Positions 14,197-25,964 of a stretch of 64,000 bases of DNA are shown here, piece by piece (within the stretch, counting starts at the first letter, position 1; every line of letters starts with the position of its first letter). Made by a program: the position numbers and the translations under genes. Under the pieces are notes generated by a model, which was given only the letters and a program-made list of their open reading frames with translations, ran no database searches and was not told the DNA's origin. The DNA comes from Amia ocellicauda (taxonomy: Eukaryota > Chordata > Actinopteri > Amiiformes > Amiidae): positions 34,713,219-34,777,218 of the forward strand of contig NC_089855.1 in assembly GCF_036373705.1 (NCBI RefSeq), given 5' to 3'.

Positions 14197-15477
14197 TGTC
14201 ACGGGTGGTGCGTGACAGGCAATTTAATCACTGATTAGTTAATTATTGTATTTGTTTCTTTCACTTTTATATTGTTGTGTGCACTTCAAATTGATTACGT
14301 TTATTTTCATTTATGAAGTATGTTCTTTTACTTCCTAATTTTGGGTTAACTGGGTTATTGGTTTTACTGTGTTTAATTGGGTTATTGGGTTTTTAATTGT
14401 TTTATTGTTTGCCCGGCCCAGTACACGCCACCAGATACATTCTCACCTGGACCTACCTCCATAATCTCTCCCAATCACCTTCACCTGCAACCTGGGTCTC
14501 TGCTTTGGAGAATATAAACTGAGAGGGATCCTTCAATCCAGAGGCACACAGAGGTTCACAGACAGAATGGCTTGCGAGGTAGTGAACAGCGGGACATGGA
14601 AATAAAGCCGGTGCTGGAGAGGGGAGCAGAGGAGACTTTTGCGGGGAGACGGCGATGAGATATATTAAGGACTTGGCAGCAGAGCAGTGAGCAGCTAAGT
14701 CCATGGGTTTTTATTGACTGTATGTGTAACAGTGGTAATTAGTGAGAGCATGAGTGAAGCGACTTGGAACACGGAAATTAAGAGACCTGCGCATTAGTAC
14801 TGTTGAACTCCGCTTTATTTGGAACTTGGTGTATCCCCTCTCCCCTGGTATTCGCCACGTTCAGCTATATCTAGAGAAAAGAGAATATTATTGTTGATCA
14901 TATTGCAGAGTCATGGCAAGGAATGGACTGTGAACATTAATAGTTTTTCTCCTTACCTGAGGTCTTCCATTTCCAGTCTGCGGCTGTCCGCCTGGTCAGC
15001 GGTTTGCTGTCAGGCTGCGAGAGAGGATGAGGAGTTCGAACCGACTTACTTGTGTTATTGGAGTGCTGATCATATCTGCGAGAGGAAGAAGAGTTATTAG
15101 TGTATTTTGTACAGGAGATATAATTGTATAAGAAATGGTAGTTTTATAGGATTTTATTAGTTTCCTTCTTTCTTTTTTGGTTATTTGTTTGGATAGGGTT
15201 TTTAGTGTTTTATTGCCCCTACTAATTAAAGGCAGTTGTAGTTGGGTTTTATATAATTACTTTTTATATAATTCTGTACCTTTATCCAGGACAGTCTTCA
15301 TGCCCTGTCTGGAGCTTGTTAAATAATATTTTAACTGCATGTGTGAGTGTCTTGGGGTTGCGTCGAGCCTGCCGGGGAAAGCATTGGAGTAGGTAGACGA
15401 GCTCCTCCCTCGTATAACAATGGAGGTGGCGTGGTCGGGTAGCGTAGTCGCCCCCAAGCACGCATTAGGGTGTGACA
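14197..15477 (+). mobile_element. Solo LTR (gypsy-like), 1281 bp
   Basis: It begins TGTCAC and ends GTGACA, a terminal inverted repeat of the TG...CA type. It is flanked by a 4-bp direct duplication, CTCC, at 14193-14196 and 15478-15481. No internal retroviral-type region accompanies it, so it is best read as a solo LTR left by recombination between two LTRs. Inside are a TATAAA-like motif near 14513 and an AATAAA near 14602. The last ~350 bp resemble the segments at 21950-22359 and, inverted, 37896-38250, so this is a small family. The assignment to gypsy is by terminal sequence and duplication length only. Confidence 0.75.
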
Positions 15478-15869
15478 CTCCTTCCCAGGCCTCCCTTACC
15501 ACCGGGGCAGACTAGGCTGTTTAAATACAGCTCACTTCAAGGTATGCCTCAGTACTGGCAAGTCTTCAGCGCTGGCCATGTCTGCATAATTGTGCAGATC
15601 CCCAGAGACCAACCATAATACAATTGTGAATGTGCCACAGGAAGCTTATTTCTTTAAAGACTAGAAGTAAACGTATACAGACATGGCAAAAACACACAAC
15701 ACAATTTTCTCTGAACTAAGTAGAAATATTAAAGTATTTGGTATCCACCATTCTTTATTTCACCTTCAATAGAACAAACTTTGCTTTTGATTTATTATGT
15801 AACATATTACTTTAAATGGTAAAACAAATTAAAATGGCACAGACAAAAATATTGACACCCTTAACCTAA

Positions 15870-16318
15870 TCTTTCTCTAAGCACTCTGGTCACAGTGGCC
15901 GTGGAGGGGACTGGAGGACTCGGGTGCAGGAAAAGGCAAGTTGAAAACAGGCGTGGGTTGGATACCGGTTATCTGGGCAATGTAGGCAAAACTGGAGAGT
16001 GTGGTCAAAGTATCACACATAGGGTCGTTCGATTGGGCAGACAGTATTACAAACGGAATCCAGAAAGCGTGGTCTCAAAAAAACAGGCAAGGGTCAGTAA
16101 ATACAAAGGTCAAACAAAAAACAAGCTCGGAAATGTTGCAAACTGCAGACAAGACTGCAATAATGATGTGGCTGGAAGAGGTTTAAATAGACAGAGCTGA
16201 TGGGTAGGGAGACTGGTGAAAGTAATGATTCAATAATGGGGACAAAGGTAAGGGAAACAAGGTTGAACTGGGACTGGGGAGGCATCTAGCGATGGTCGTG
16301 GGGATGACATTTGTGGGC
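15870..16318 (-). mobile_element. LTR-like insertion inside the Tc1 element
   Basis: This GC-richer block interrupts the Tc1 sequence between its left arm and its transposase remnant. On the minus strand it begins TGTCATGCCCAC, a TG start typical of fish gypsy LTRs, and a GTTTAAATAGACAGAGC stretch lies near 16181. I could not find a clean target duplication, so its edges are approximate and the LTR reading is tentative. Confidence 0.4.
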
Positions 16319-16319
16319 A

Positions 16320-17160
<841 letters not shown>

Positions 17161-17522
17161 AGTGTCACAAAACAGCAGAGTGGGAACTTTTCTCCATTTA
17201 AACTGGCTGAATGAGTGATAATGTGATTGAAGACACCTGTGATACTAATTAAAAGAGAATGTATTGTAATGATACCTCAAGCAGACCAATTATTTCCTAT
17301 AACTTCTAAAGGGTATCCATAATATTGTCCAGGCCATTATAGAATGTCTTTATTGAATAAGCAGAAATTCAGTTCTTTTCAGGTTTTTTGCTTCATTCCA
17401 CTGCAAACCAAGGACATGCATGTATGGATGACAAAAGATATTTTAATTTCAACACTTTTCAGGACAAGTGGTGCATTATTTGAATAAAATGCAAGGGTAA
17501 AATACTTTTGGCCACGTCTGTA

Positions 17523-18228
17523 AGAGCTATTACAAATTACTTTCCATATGCTACTGTGTCATTGCTAGGCAAATTAAAGACCTTATGATTCCCTTTGCCT
17601 ATTTTGCTTATTGTACATCATGTAGTAACCACATGTCCCTTTGATCTTTTTACAATGTCATACATAACTTAATTAATTGTGGGTTGCATTATTATCAAGG
17701 CCTTTTTGGATCCTTCTTATCCACTTATTCAAAACATATAATTATAGCAAATGGCCGTGGGGTTATTGTGTGAGGTTTAAAGCTGCAAGCATACAGAGAA
17801 CAAGATACTTCAAAGTAAAAAAAGTTTTATTCATTGATGTTCACTGTGTATAACAGCTGCCTATGTGCCCACTTTACTGACAGGGACATGTACCCTACAT
17901 ACCTTCAATATTAATATAACAAACGTTTACGTGTGTGTGTGTATATATATATATATATACACATACATAATTTTTTAGCTTTTATCAGTTGTTGTCCAAC
18001 AAGTTGGGCGCTATCACTGACCCCCATTTTGTGAGTGTATTAAACATGTTCATGTTTAATTTTTTGGTTGGTTGTTCAACTGTTTTTTTTCAGAAGGATA
18101 CCCCACCAAATCAACATTGACGTAAAATCTCAAAATAGACTAAATTCGACAATTCTTCGACAGAGTCTAGACTCAAACCTTTGACCCTTTTCAGCAAGAC
18201 AAGTCTAAAGTTCTGCTACTTTTTAATC
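17523..18228. other. Intergenic DNA with (GT)n(AT)n tract
   Basis: A short compound GT/TA repeat lies at about 17932-17962. No gene or recognised transposon. Confidence 0.5.
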
Positions 18229-18236
18229 CACTTCAC

Positions 18237-18828
18237 CAGGGGTGTTGCTAGACATAAAGATCTACTGGGGCACAGGCCCATTACTCGTATCACTTTTTTT
18301 TTTTTTTCTTGAAAGCCTGCTGCGTGCAAGAAGTGTGCAACACAATGCACTATACAAACTTCCCTTGCTTAACCCACTATTTCTACACTACAACAAGTAC
18401 TGGGGAAAGGTAAACATGTAGAGATATTAATCTTTATGAAAATATTTAAGTATCTTCATACCGTACATGAACATTCTCAAAATGTTTTACGGGCATACAT
18501 TGTATATGCAAGTAACAAAATCTACCTCAATTCTGACTTGTGTGCCGACACCTGGACTCTGTGTGCGCGCTGCAGTGGCTATTATAGCAGCACACAGGCG
18601 CGCACGCATCAGTTTGTGTTTTCGGTTAAACTGCATTGCTTTTACAAGTGTTGATTGGGTTACTGCGTTGCATTTAGATCCATTTCTTTTTTTCCGGCAT
18701 TATCAATCTAAATGAATGCACTGAAAAATAAAGTAAATTGTTAAAACTCAAACTTCAGATTTTACTGGGGCACAGCAGATTTATACTGGGGCACGTACCC
18801 CAGGAAAAGGGGTCTAGTGACGCCCGTG
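18237..18828. mobile_element. hAT-type nonautonomous element (MITE)
   Basis: The terminal inverted repeats are CAGGGGTGTTGCTAGAC on the left and, reversed, CACGGGCGTCACTAGACC on the right. The subterminal motif TACTGGGGCAC occurs once near the left end and twice near the right end. Flanks CACTTCAC (18229-18236) and CACTTGAC (18829-18836) agree at 7 of 8 bases, as expected for an aged 8-bp hAT target duplication. No transposase is encoded. Confidence 0.78.
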
Positions 18829-19456
18829 CACTTGACTATGACTATAAATAAAACAAAGCCAGCAAAATACTGCATTAGCACTGAAACAAACAAACCACTT
18901 TTTTTTTTTTTTTTATTGTTCCAGCACGCCTTAACTTTGTCTGATTCTGCAATTAGTATTTTACCCTGTCGTGTTATTGTAAGCTTCCATTCTATTGAAG
19001 TTATTTTTTCCTTTTCCAACCAGAAAGGGATGTTATGTTATGAATCAGGAGACCCAGTGGTGATTTCAACAACCAAACACATCCTACATTTTGTGTACAA
19101 ACCAAAAAGGTCTGCTTGTGGCTGCCAGCCTGGACACTGAGTAAAGGAAGCTTAGAAAAAACCCAGTCTGATTTGTAGTAGTAAGACAAAATTATAACCC
19201 AAACAATTTAAACATTGGTTAAACAATTAGAATCTGGATGGGGTCAGATCTTCTTCTTCTTCTGCCATTTAGAATCCTGTTTAATGTCTTCTCATTACAG
19301 TCTTCAGACCTGGGAAGCTTCCAATGTTCTTTTGGAGTAATGGGGTGGCTCTGACAAATAAAGCATTGAAAATCTTGAGCCGTAAAACACTGATCTCAAA
19401 TCTAAAGATTTTAATAGTCTTCCTCACCCATTTGCCTGGTCGGGGCTGGTGTTGTG

Positions 19457-19848
19457 TAACCCTACGTTCACTCTGCCCGCTCGCTAAACTCGCAAGTCGC
19501 TCAGTCGCCGGCGCGCTGTCGCTGAGCCCTGCACTGTGTGCACACTGCCCGCTCGCTGGGGGCGGGTCTTATTTTTAAACTAGCCAGTAGAAAAGAGAAG
19601 GAACTTCAATATGCAGAGCACATCTGCCTCCCATTGGTTGTCGCCGAACTCCGTCACTGCGCGCTCGCTGCTAATTTGTATAAAGTTGAACATTGCTCAA
19701 CTCTCCACTGTCGCTGTCGCCAGCAGATTTTGTCTGTGCGCGGAGCCCCGCCCCCTGTCGCCGAGAGTCACTGGCTCTCATTGGAAATGAATGGGAGCGA
19801 GTCGCTCTGTCGCGCTTAGCGGGCGTGCAGTGTGAAAGCACCTTGAGA
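19457..19848. mobile_element. CpG-rich inverted-repeat element (probable MITE)
   Basis: This block has far more CpG than the surrounding DNA and repeats a CGCTCGCT / GTCGCC-type word many times. Its ends are inverted: TTCACTCTGCCCGCTCGCTAA near 19467 matches, reversed, TTCACACTGCACGCCCGCTAA near the right end. That argues for a transposon-derived element and not a host CpG-island promoter, though it could act as one. No target duplication was resolved. Confidence 0.55.
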
Positions 19849-20014
19849 AAGAATCGGCATTAGTTAAAAAAAAAAAACTACAACAAGAACAACAAAAAAC
19901 AGGCTCGGCTTTATTATATGATTTGTTTTTGTATATATAAATACACCTCAATACATTGTTTTAAAAGGCAGTACATCACAACAGATGTTTCAAACTAGCT
20001 TTCACACAATCACA

Positions 20015-20234
20015 TCAACCCAGGATATAACCCACTTTCTCATGACAGTGAGAAGACAGTGGGTTGACTCGGCTCAAGAGAAATCCGCCTCAGGAGGTGA
20101 TGACTCGAGCAGGGTGAGATGAATGGCATTGTGTTCTTCCTTAAGTGACCTTTAGGTCTAGGTCTTTCTTATGGAAATTGTAGGGGGAAAGTGTGTACCA
20201 GGCCTGCCTGATCCCAGGTTGTATCCTGGGTTGA
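20015..20234. repeat. Spaced inverted repeat, 19-bp arms
   Basis: The left arm TCAACCCAGGATATAACC (20015-20032) and the right arm GGTTGTATCCTGGGTTGA (20217-20234) are inverted with one mismatch and are about 184 bp apart. CA/TG-rich flanks resemble the ends of common fish MITEs. The element type is not established. Confidence 0.5.
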
Positions 20235-21949
20235 TCTGGGTAGAGCATGCCATTGGAAAAATGGGCAAGAGTACAAAAGCTGAATATTAAAATGCTATAC
20301 AGATAAACTAGAAAGCATGAATGAAATACATTAGGTAAAACCCTTTATCAGAAATTCTGTACCTCAAGGTAACAGAACATGCATGCAGGGCTTTCAAATT
20401 TGCTGCAGCTGACAGTTTGTCACCCAGGTGAATGTGCCTTAGCAGATCTATCGTTGTAACGCCAAGTGATACCATCTAAGGGGCACCCATCACAGCCCAA
20501 GGCAACTCTGCTACAGTGCTTTACACAGTTGGCACAATTAAGTCTAAATTGAAAATGCAGTTATTGTTTCACTATAGTTGTTCCAGCACAGATTGTCCCC
20601 ATCCATTTATCTCATCCATTTATGAAATCAGGAATTCATAGCTCAGGCCCCAGATGGGCACAGAAAGAAAAGATAGAGCTCTGCGAAACGAATCAGCTGT
20701 TACTGTGTGAGTATGTGTCTTTGGCGTGCGCGTGTGTGTGTGTTTGGAAAATGAAATAAATGAGGAGCACTTGACCTCACAGCACATCCCTATTTTTAAA
20801 ACTGCAGTAAGCGACACTGGGCTTTATATTGTCCGTGCTTGTGATAACAACACCTCGGTGGCGGAGTTTATCGTTGAGCAAAGTGAGCTCCTTTGACACA
20901 TGGACCAAAGAGCGTCTGGATCTGGCGATTGAAAGGATTCTGCTCTTATTCAGGTCATAAAAAAATGGGAGTTCAGAGAGGCCAGCAAGTGGCAACTGTG
21001 TGAAAGCTGCAGGCGAAGCATTGTGTTGGGTATCCGCTGATAACATTGTGTACAGGGGTTGGCAGGGAGTCTGTGAGTGAAATCATAATTGGAATACAGT
21101 TTAAATGGAATGGTTGGGCTGTGTTCACAGGCCTTCCACCTCGGCGCCCCCCTCCCCCAAAACAAGTGAACATTCTTCCTCCTCTTGTACCTCTATTGTG
21201 TTTCATGGGCTCTGCTTTCCTCTCAAAGTGACTTTATCCCACCGAGCACAAAGGAAGCCCTGTTTCCATTTCCTGGCACATTGGAAGGAACAATCGATCT
21301 TTCTTCCCTGCTCTATTTGTGATTTACTATGTTCCTAGCAATGCGAAGCACTTTTATGCTATCATTTACAGGAATTTATGTGCTTGAGAACGAACAGTGA
21401 TATGGGATTCAGGGTGACTGATTCATTGTATTTGACCTAGTGAGGAAAAAAAAACACTCTCTCCATTAGAGCAAAAGGGACCTGGGAAAGTCACACTCCA
21501 GTAGAGATTTGTATCAGAAATGATTACTCTGCAGTTTTTACATAAGCCTGTTGTGAGGATGATTGACTGGATTTGCTCTGGGTTGTTTGGGAAATCTGTA
21601 TTATAACATTGCAAGAAGTTAAACATAAAATCTTGGTTGTAGGTGTAGCAATGATTATAATATTATATTCAGTAATAATAGTACAATGATAATGAGTATT
21701 AATATCAGTGCTAGTGATTGACAACGATGATAAGTATGAAGAAGGAGAAGAAGAGGAAGAAAAAATTGTTACCTTGTTTTGCAAAGTGTTGTCGTAGAGA
21801 CTGTCCCACCCCCCCTTGGTTTTAACGGGTAGTGCTGCTGCACCTGCAAAGAGAGAAGAAGACATAGGGTCCACCGAATTGACAGCGTCATATACTTACC
21901 TGGGTGGTTCATGTGCGGTGCCATCAGTAGGAAAACCTACTGATTAATG
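20235..21949. other. Intergenic DNA, no supported gene
   Basis: Several overlapping open frames of 60-116 codons on both strands lack domains, splice context or family resemblance. An (ATA)-rich purine/pyrimidine stretch lies at 21640-21770. I see no named repeat. Confidence 0.45.
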
Positions 21950-22359
21950 AGTTTTGATGCTCTGTTTATTAAATCTTTTAGCATAGGACTTTTTCTTAGC
22001 TTCCTTATAAATTCTTGGATCATTTTTCTGTATCTCCTTTAGTTAGGGTTTTAGGATTTTACTGCCTGGAGCTATTAAAGGCATTTTATTTAGTGTTACC
22101 ATTTATTATTGTCATATACTCCTGTGTGTTTATTATCATTATAATCATTATTGTGTGCACCTAACTGAACAGTCTTCTTGCCCTGTTTCAATATTGAACT
22201 CTTTAAAAACTCTTGTTCTTACCTTACCCATCTGTGTCATGGTGCTTTGAGCCTGCCCAGAGGGAAAAATGAGTGGGTGTAGGTAGTTCCTCACCCTATG
22301 TAAATGAGGTGGCGTAGTCACATTCACATGGTCACCCCTAGCACCCATAGGTGGTGACA
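21950..22359 (+). mobile_element. Partial LTR, same family as the 14197 solo LTR
   Basis: It ends GGTGGTGACA at 22359. In order it shares with 14197-15477 a run AGCTATTAAAGGCA (versus ACTAATTAAAGGCA), ACAGTCTTCTTGCCCTGT (versus ACAGTCTTCATGCCCTGT), GAGCCTGCC, a GTAGGTAG block and GAGGTGGCGT(A/G)GTC. The 5' part of the LTR is missing or unrecognisable. Confidence 0.6.
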
Positions 22360-22520
22360 GTCAAATTAAAAGTTTATGGATATGGGCCTACATTTTCCCA
22401 AAATAAAGTTAAATACATATTGTACATATTTCAGTATTAAAGAAGAAAAAAATATAATTATTATTAGTGTTAATAACCACAATATTTATTTTATTCATAT
22501 ACAATGCCCAAACGAAGTAG

Positions 22521-23310
22521 TCACCCCACTTTTTTGCACATTATACACACGTGCTCAAATTTGTTGGTACCCCTCCAAAAAAAATGAAGAATGCACAATT
22601 TCCTCTGAAATAACTTGAAACTGACAAAAGCAATGAGACTTCTGCACATATTAACAAGTAGTTTGGCCCACTCTTCCTGAGCAAACTGCTCCAGCTGTCT
22701 CAGGTTTGATGGATGCCTTCTCCAGACTGCAAGTTTCAGCTCTTTCCATAGATGTTCGATAGGATTCAGATCAGGAATCATAGAAGGCCACTTCAGAACA
22801 GTCCAATGTTTTGTTCTTATCCATTCTTGGGTGCTTATAGCAGTGTGTTTTGGGTCATTATCCTGTTGGAGGACCCATGACCTGCAACCTGAGACAGAGC
22901 TTTCTGACACTGGGCAGTACATTTTGCTCCAGAATGCCTTGATAGACTTGAGATTTCATTGTGCCCTGCACAGATTCAAGGCACTCTGTGCCAGGAGCAA
23001 CAAAGCAGCCTCAAAACATAACTGAGCCACCTCCATGTTTCACTGTAGTTATGGTGTTATTTTCTTTGAAAGCTTCAGTTTTTCATCTGCGAACATAGAG
23101 CTGATGTAACTTGCCAAAAAGCTTTAGTTTTGACTCATCTGTCCAAAGGACATTCTCCCAGAAGTATTGTGGCTTGTCAATATGCATTTTAGCAAATTCC
23201 AGTCTGGCTTTTTTATGTTTTTCTTTCAAAAGTGGAGTCCTCCTTGGTCTTCTTCCATGGAGGCCACTTTCGCTCAAAAAGCGACAGATGGTACGATCAG
23301 AAACTGACAT
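22521..23310 (-). pseudogene. Tc1-like transposase remnant
   Basis: The segment from 23310 to 23083 covers the end of the DNA-binding region and the first catalytic Asp (LWTDESKLKLFG). The segment from 22922 to about 22560 covers the second Asp ([11 protein letters not shown]) and the Glu ([14 protein letters not shown]), so all three DDE residues survive. They are in different frames and the N-terminal helix-turn-helix is absent, so it cannot make an active enzyme. Confidence 0.85.
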
Positions 23311-23518
23311 ACCTTCACTTTGGAGTTCAGCTTATATCTCTCTGGCAGTTATCCTTGGTTCTTTTTCTGCCCTTCGCACTATCCTTCTGTTCAATCTGGT
23401 GTCAATTTTCATGCAAGTATACATGATGTAATAGCTTTTAATTTAATCACTTTTCAGGAGGAATGAAGCATTATTTCCATGAGCTGTAAGGGTACCAACA
23501 CATTTGAGCACGTCGGTA
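22544..23518 (-). mobile_element. Internally deleted Tc1-like transposon
   Basis: The ends match as inverted repeats: TACACACGTGCTCAAATTTG on the left, and on the right the complement of TACCGACGTGCTCAAATG, each with TA. At 975 bp it is well short of the usual 1.6 kb of this type; the N-terminal DNA-binding part of the transposase and much of one arm are gone. Flanks (22505-22543 and 23519-23780) look like pieces of another Tc1-like repeat, so this may be a nested insertion. Confidence 0.8.
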
Positions 23519-23599
23519 CAACTTTTTTCTCCTTTGATTTATACAACCTACTCAACACTTTGAAGAAGCAAGATCATTTTGATTGTTAAACACAAGTTA

Positions 23600-23780
23600 T
23601 TGAAAAAATAAACTGTATTCACCCTCATGAGTCAATACTTGGTTGAACCACTGTCAGCAATTACAGCTGTGAGTCTTTCATGGTATTTGTCCCTTTCTTC
23701 TTGGCAAAATTGTTCAAGCTCTGTCAAGTAGGATGGGGATTGTTGGTGGACAGCAATCCACAAGTCTTGGATCAGATAAA
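23600..23780 (-). mobile_element. Tc1-like fragment
   Basis: The block around ATACTTGGTTGAACCACTGT and the following GCAATTACAGCTGTGAGTCT matches, from memory of the family, the subterminal region of another fish Tc1-like element read backwards. Only about 180 bp remain and no open frame is preserved. Confidence 0.5.
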
Positions 23781-23859
23781 AGTTCATATCCCATAGAAAA
23801 CATGTTGTATGTGTGTTAGCACTTTGAGAGTACCAAAATACTCAATATTTAAAATACAG

Positions 23860-24480
23860 AGAAACGCTCCGGAAATGCAAGAAGTGACGAGACAACAACA
23901 TGGCTTCGAAACCAGCATGTACATCCCTTGTTGCCAGGTGAGAGGGTGTATGTGGGACATTTTTGCCGGCTGGCAAGGGGTAAACTGGCACTGCATTGGT
24001 CCCCTGAGCCTTTTATAGTAGTAGTCCCCTTGGGCAAGGGTATATTCGCATATCAAGTGAGACCCAAAGGCAGAGATGGCTACGAATGCACCTATCAACG
24101 TTTAACACTTAAAGGATGGGATAGCCCTGTTAGGGCCATCCAGTGATCGGCCGCCCCTTCCTCATCGGGCTAATCATGGGTCGAGCCTGATATTGTAGTC
24201 CGCATCACCGGGGAAGGGTATGGGTGGTGGCCTTTTCAATAGTGCACGGTAAGGATGGAGCACAACTGCAAATAGTGGGGGAACCAGACCTGGGGGCCAT
24301 AGGGCTAGAAGTAGGACAGGGAGGTGTTGGACCCCTAGATTGCCCAGGGGAAGTGAGACAGTAACAATGGCAAAATTTGGGTGTGAGTCCCCCTCGCTAT
24401 AGAGAATAATGGGAGCCCTTTTTCCTTCTAGGCAGGGTGGAAGGGATTGTGGGGATGACAACCGACTTGATGGGGGGGAG
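23860..24480 (+). pseudogene. Ty3/gypsy integrase C-terminal remnant and 3' internal end
   Basis: At about 23922-24120 the frame reads LLPGERVYVGHF, ARGKLALHWSPEPFIVV and YQVRPKGRDG. This is the order seen in the C-terminal domain of gypsy integrases (PGDxVxV, then the R-x-KLxxRWxPEP block, then Y-x-VRP). The frame then decays into stops. The segment ends at 24468-24480 in a G-rich purine run directly before TGTCAC, as expected for a polypurine tract next to the 3' LTR. Upstream polymerase domains are absent, so the element is 5'-truncated. Confidence 0.65.
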
Positions 24481-24577
24481 TGTCACGGACATGATAAGGC
24501 TCATTATTCACTAATCGTTGAATCACTTGTTTTACACTTTTCTTCTTTTTTGTTCACAAATATTACCATGTGGTATG

Positions 24578-24625
<48 letters not shown>

Positions 24626-25107
24626 GCCTTTATTATTATTGCCTTTATTATTATGGTTGTTTTAATTTGGATTTGAGGGATATTATGGTTTGTTTGGTTT
24701 ATTTAATTATTGTCATGTGTGTATTTTTCTTTTCTGAGCCGATTCATTGGTCAGAGACACCCTGCACCTAATATGTCATTGCCTACTCCCCATGGATAGT
24801 TAATGAGCTCACCTGTTGCCTGAGGTTCAAGATAAGCAAACTAGCCCTATAAAAAGTGTGTTGGGATACAACACGGTAGATCAGATTCCAAGTTCCACAG
24901 TCCAGTGGACAACCCACAAAGGAGCAGAGAGAACACAAGCAGCACAGAAGAGGGGAGAAGCCATGCAGCTGATACCATGTCGGCTCAGATACAGGGATAA
25001 GGGCAAACGGCTATCTAAGTTAACTGGGGAATAACCAATAACCTCAAAACAAACCCAAACAATTAAGTTATTAATGAAAATAAAGACAATAAACCCCCAC
25101 ACAACAA
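24481..25107 (+). mobile_element. 3' LTR of the truncated gypsy element
   Basis: It starts TGTCACGGACATG immediately after the polypurine tract. It contains a (TTA)n expansion at 24579-24625, a TATAAA box at about 24849-24854 and AATAAA signals near 25079-25091. The right end is not certain; 25107 is a guess at a CA terminus after the polyadenylation signals. Confidence 0.55.
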
Positions 25108-25541
25108 CCAATAACTTGTAATAATATTACAAGTCATAATATTCAAAGCTTCTTGGTCTTCATGGTAGTATCATTGCGGATAGGATCTTAGGTGAATTTA
25201 ATTTGAAATCATGTGAACTGCTTTTATTGCACACAGACGGACACCATTCAACTTATTGTGTGAATTCCGAAGACAGTCGGTTGCACCTGAGCTTATTTAG
25301 TAGTTTCATAGCAAAGGGGCTGAATTATTATCTAAGTAAGACTCCTCAGTTTTTTTTATTTTGAATTGGGTTGTTTCCCTTTTCCCCCCATTCCCCTTTT
25401 ACCCACATTGAAAGTGTGCAGTAGGTTGTGTAGATCAGAAATACAAAATCCTGTTTTAAATGCATCAAGATTTCAGGTTGCAACAAGTCCAAGGGGGTTT
25501 ATAGCTTATATTCAAGAATGACTGACTGTTGTGTTGATCAC

Positions 25542-25958
25542 TGTCACAGCTAGAGGACAGCATTCTCCATCTGTCTAAGCACTTCCACTTTCCCACACTA
25601 GATGTCATCCTTACCCTCACTCAATCAGTCAATCAACATTCCTGAACATCATGTGCACTTGCTCAATCACCCTCTGCACCTATTCGCCCTGCACCTCCAA
25701 ACTTGGTTTCTTGCTGCCCTCTTTTACACATATAAACCACTCACTGTCTATCACACTTCGTCAAGTTTTGTCAGCTCTGTCTACAATTACAAGCATTCTC
25801 CCCATACCTGGTATCCACCTGGTCTCCGCCTGGTCTCCCCGACCTTGCCTTGCCCTTGTTTGCCCTGTCCTGCCGGTATCTGACCCACGCCTGTCTGACC
25901 ACCTCATCTACGCACCGCAATTGGGTTCCCCTGTTCCCGTGCCCCACGGTACATAACA
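25542..25958 (+). mobile_element. Solo LTR, 417 bp, with target duplication
   Basis: It begins TGTCACAGC and ends ATAACA. It is flanked on both sides by GATCAC (25536-25541 and 25959-25964), a 6-bp identity that includes the expected 5-bp gypsy duplication. A TATAAA motif lies near 25732, and a C/T-rich CCTGCC-type region fills the 3' half, typical of fish gypsy LTRs. No internal region is attached. Confidence 0.78.
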
Positions 25959-25964
25959 GATCAC

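Noticed and set aside
18817..19140. 107-codon open frame
   Set aside because: No similarity to a known family, begins in the edge of a hAT MITE and contains a T-run read as Phe; no exon signals.
21524..21874. 116-codon minus-strand frame rich in Ser and Thr
   Set aside because: Low-complexity composition derived from an (ATA/GAA)-rich tract; no supporting motif.
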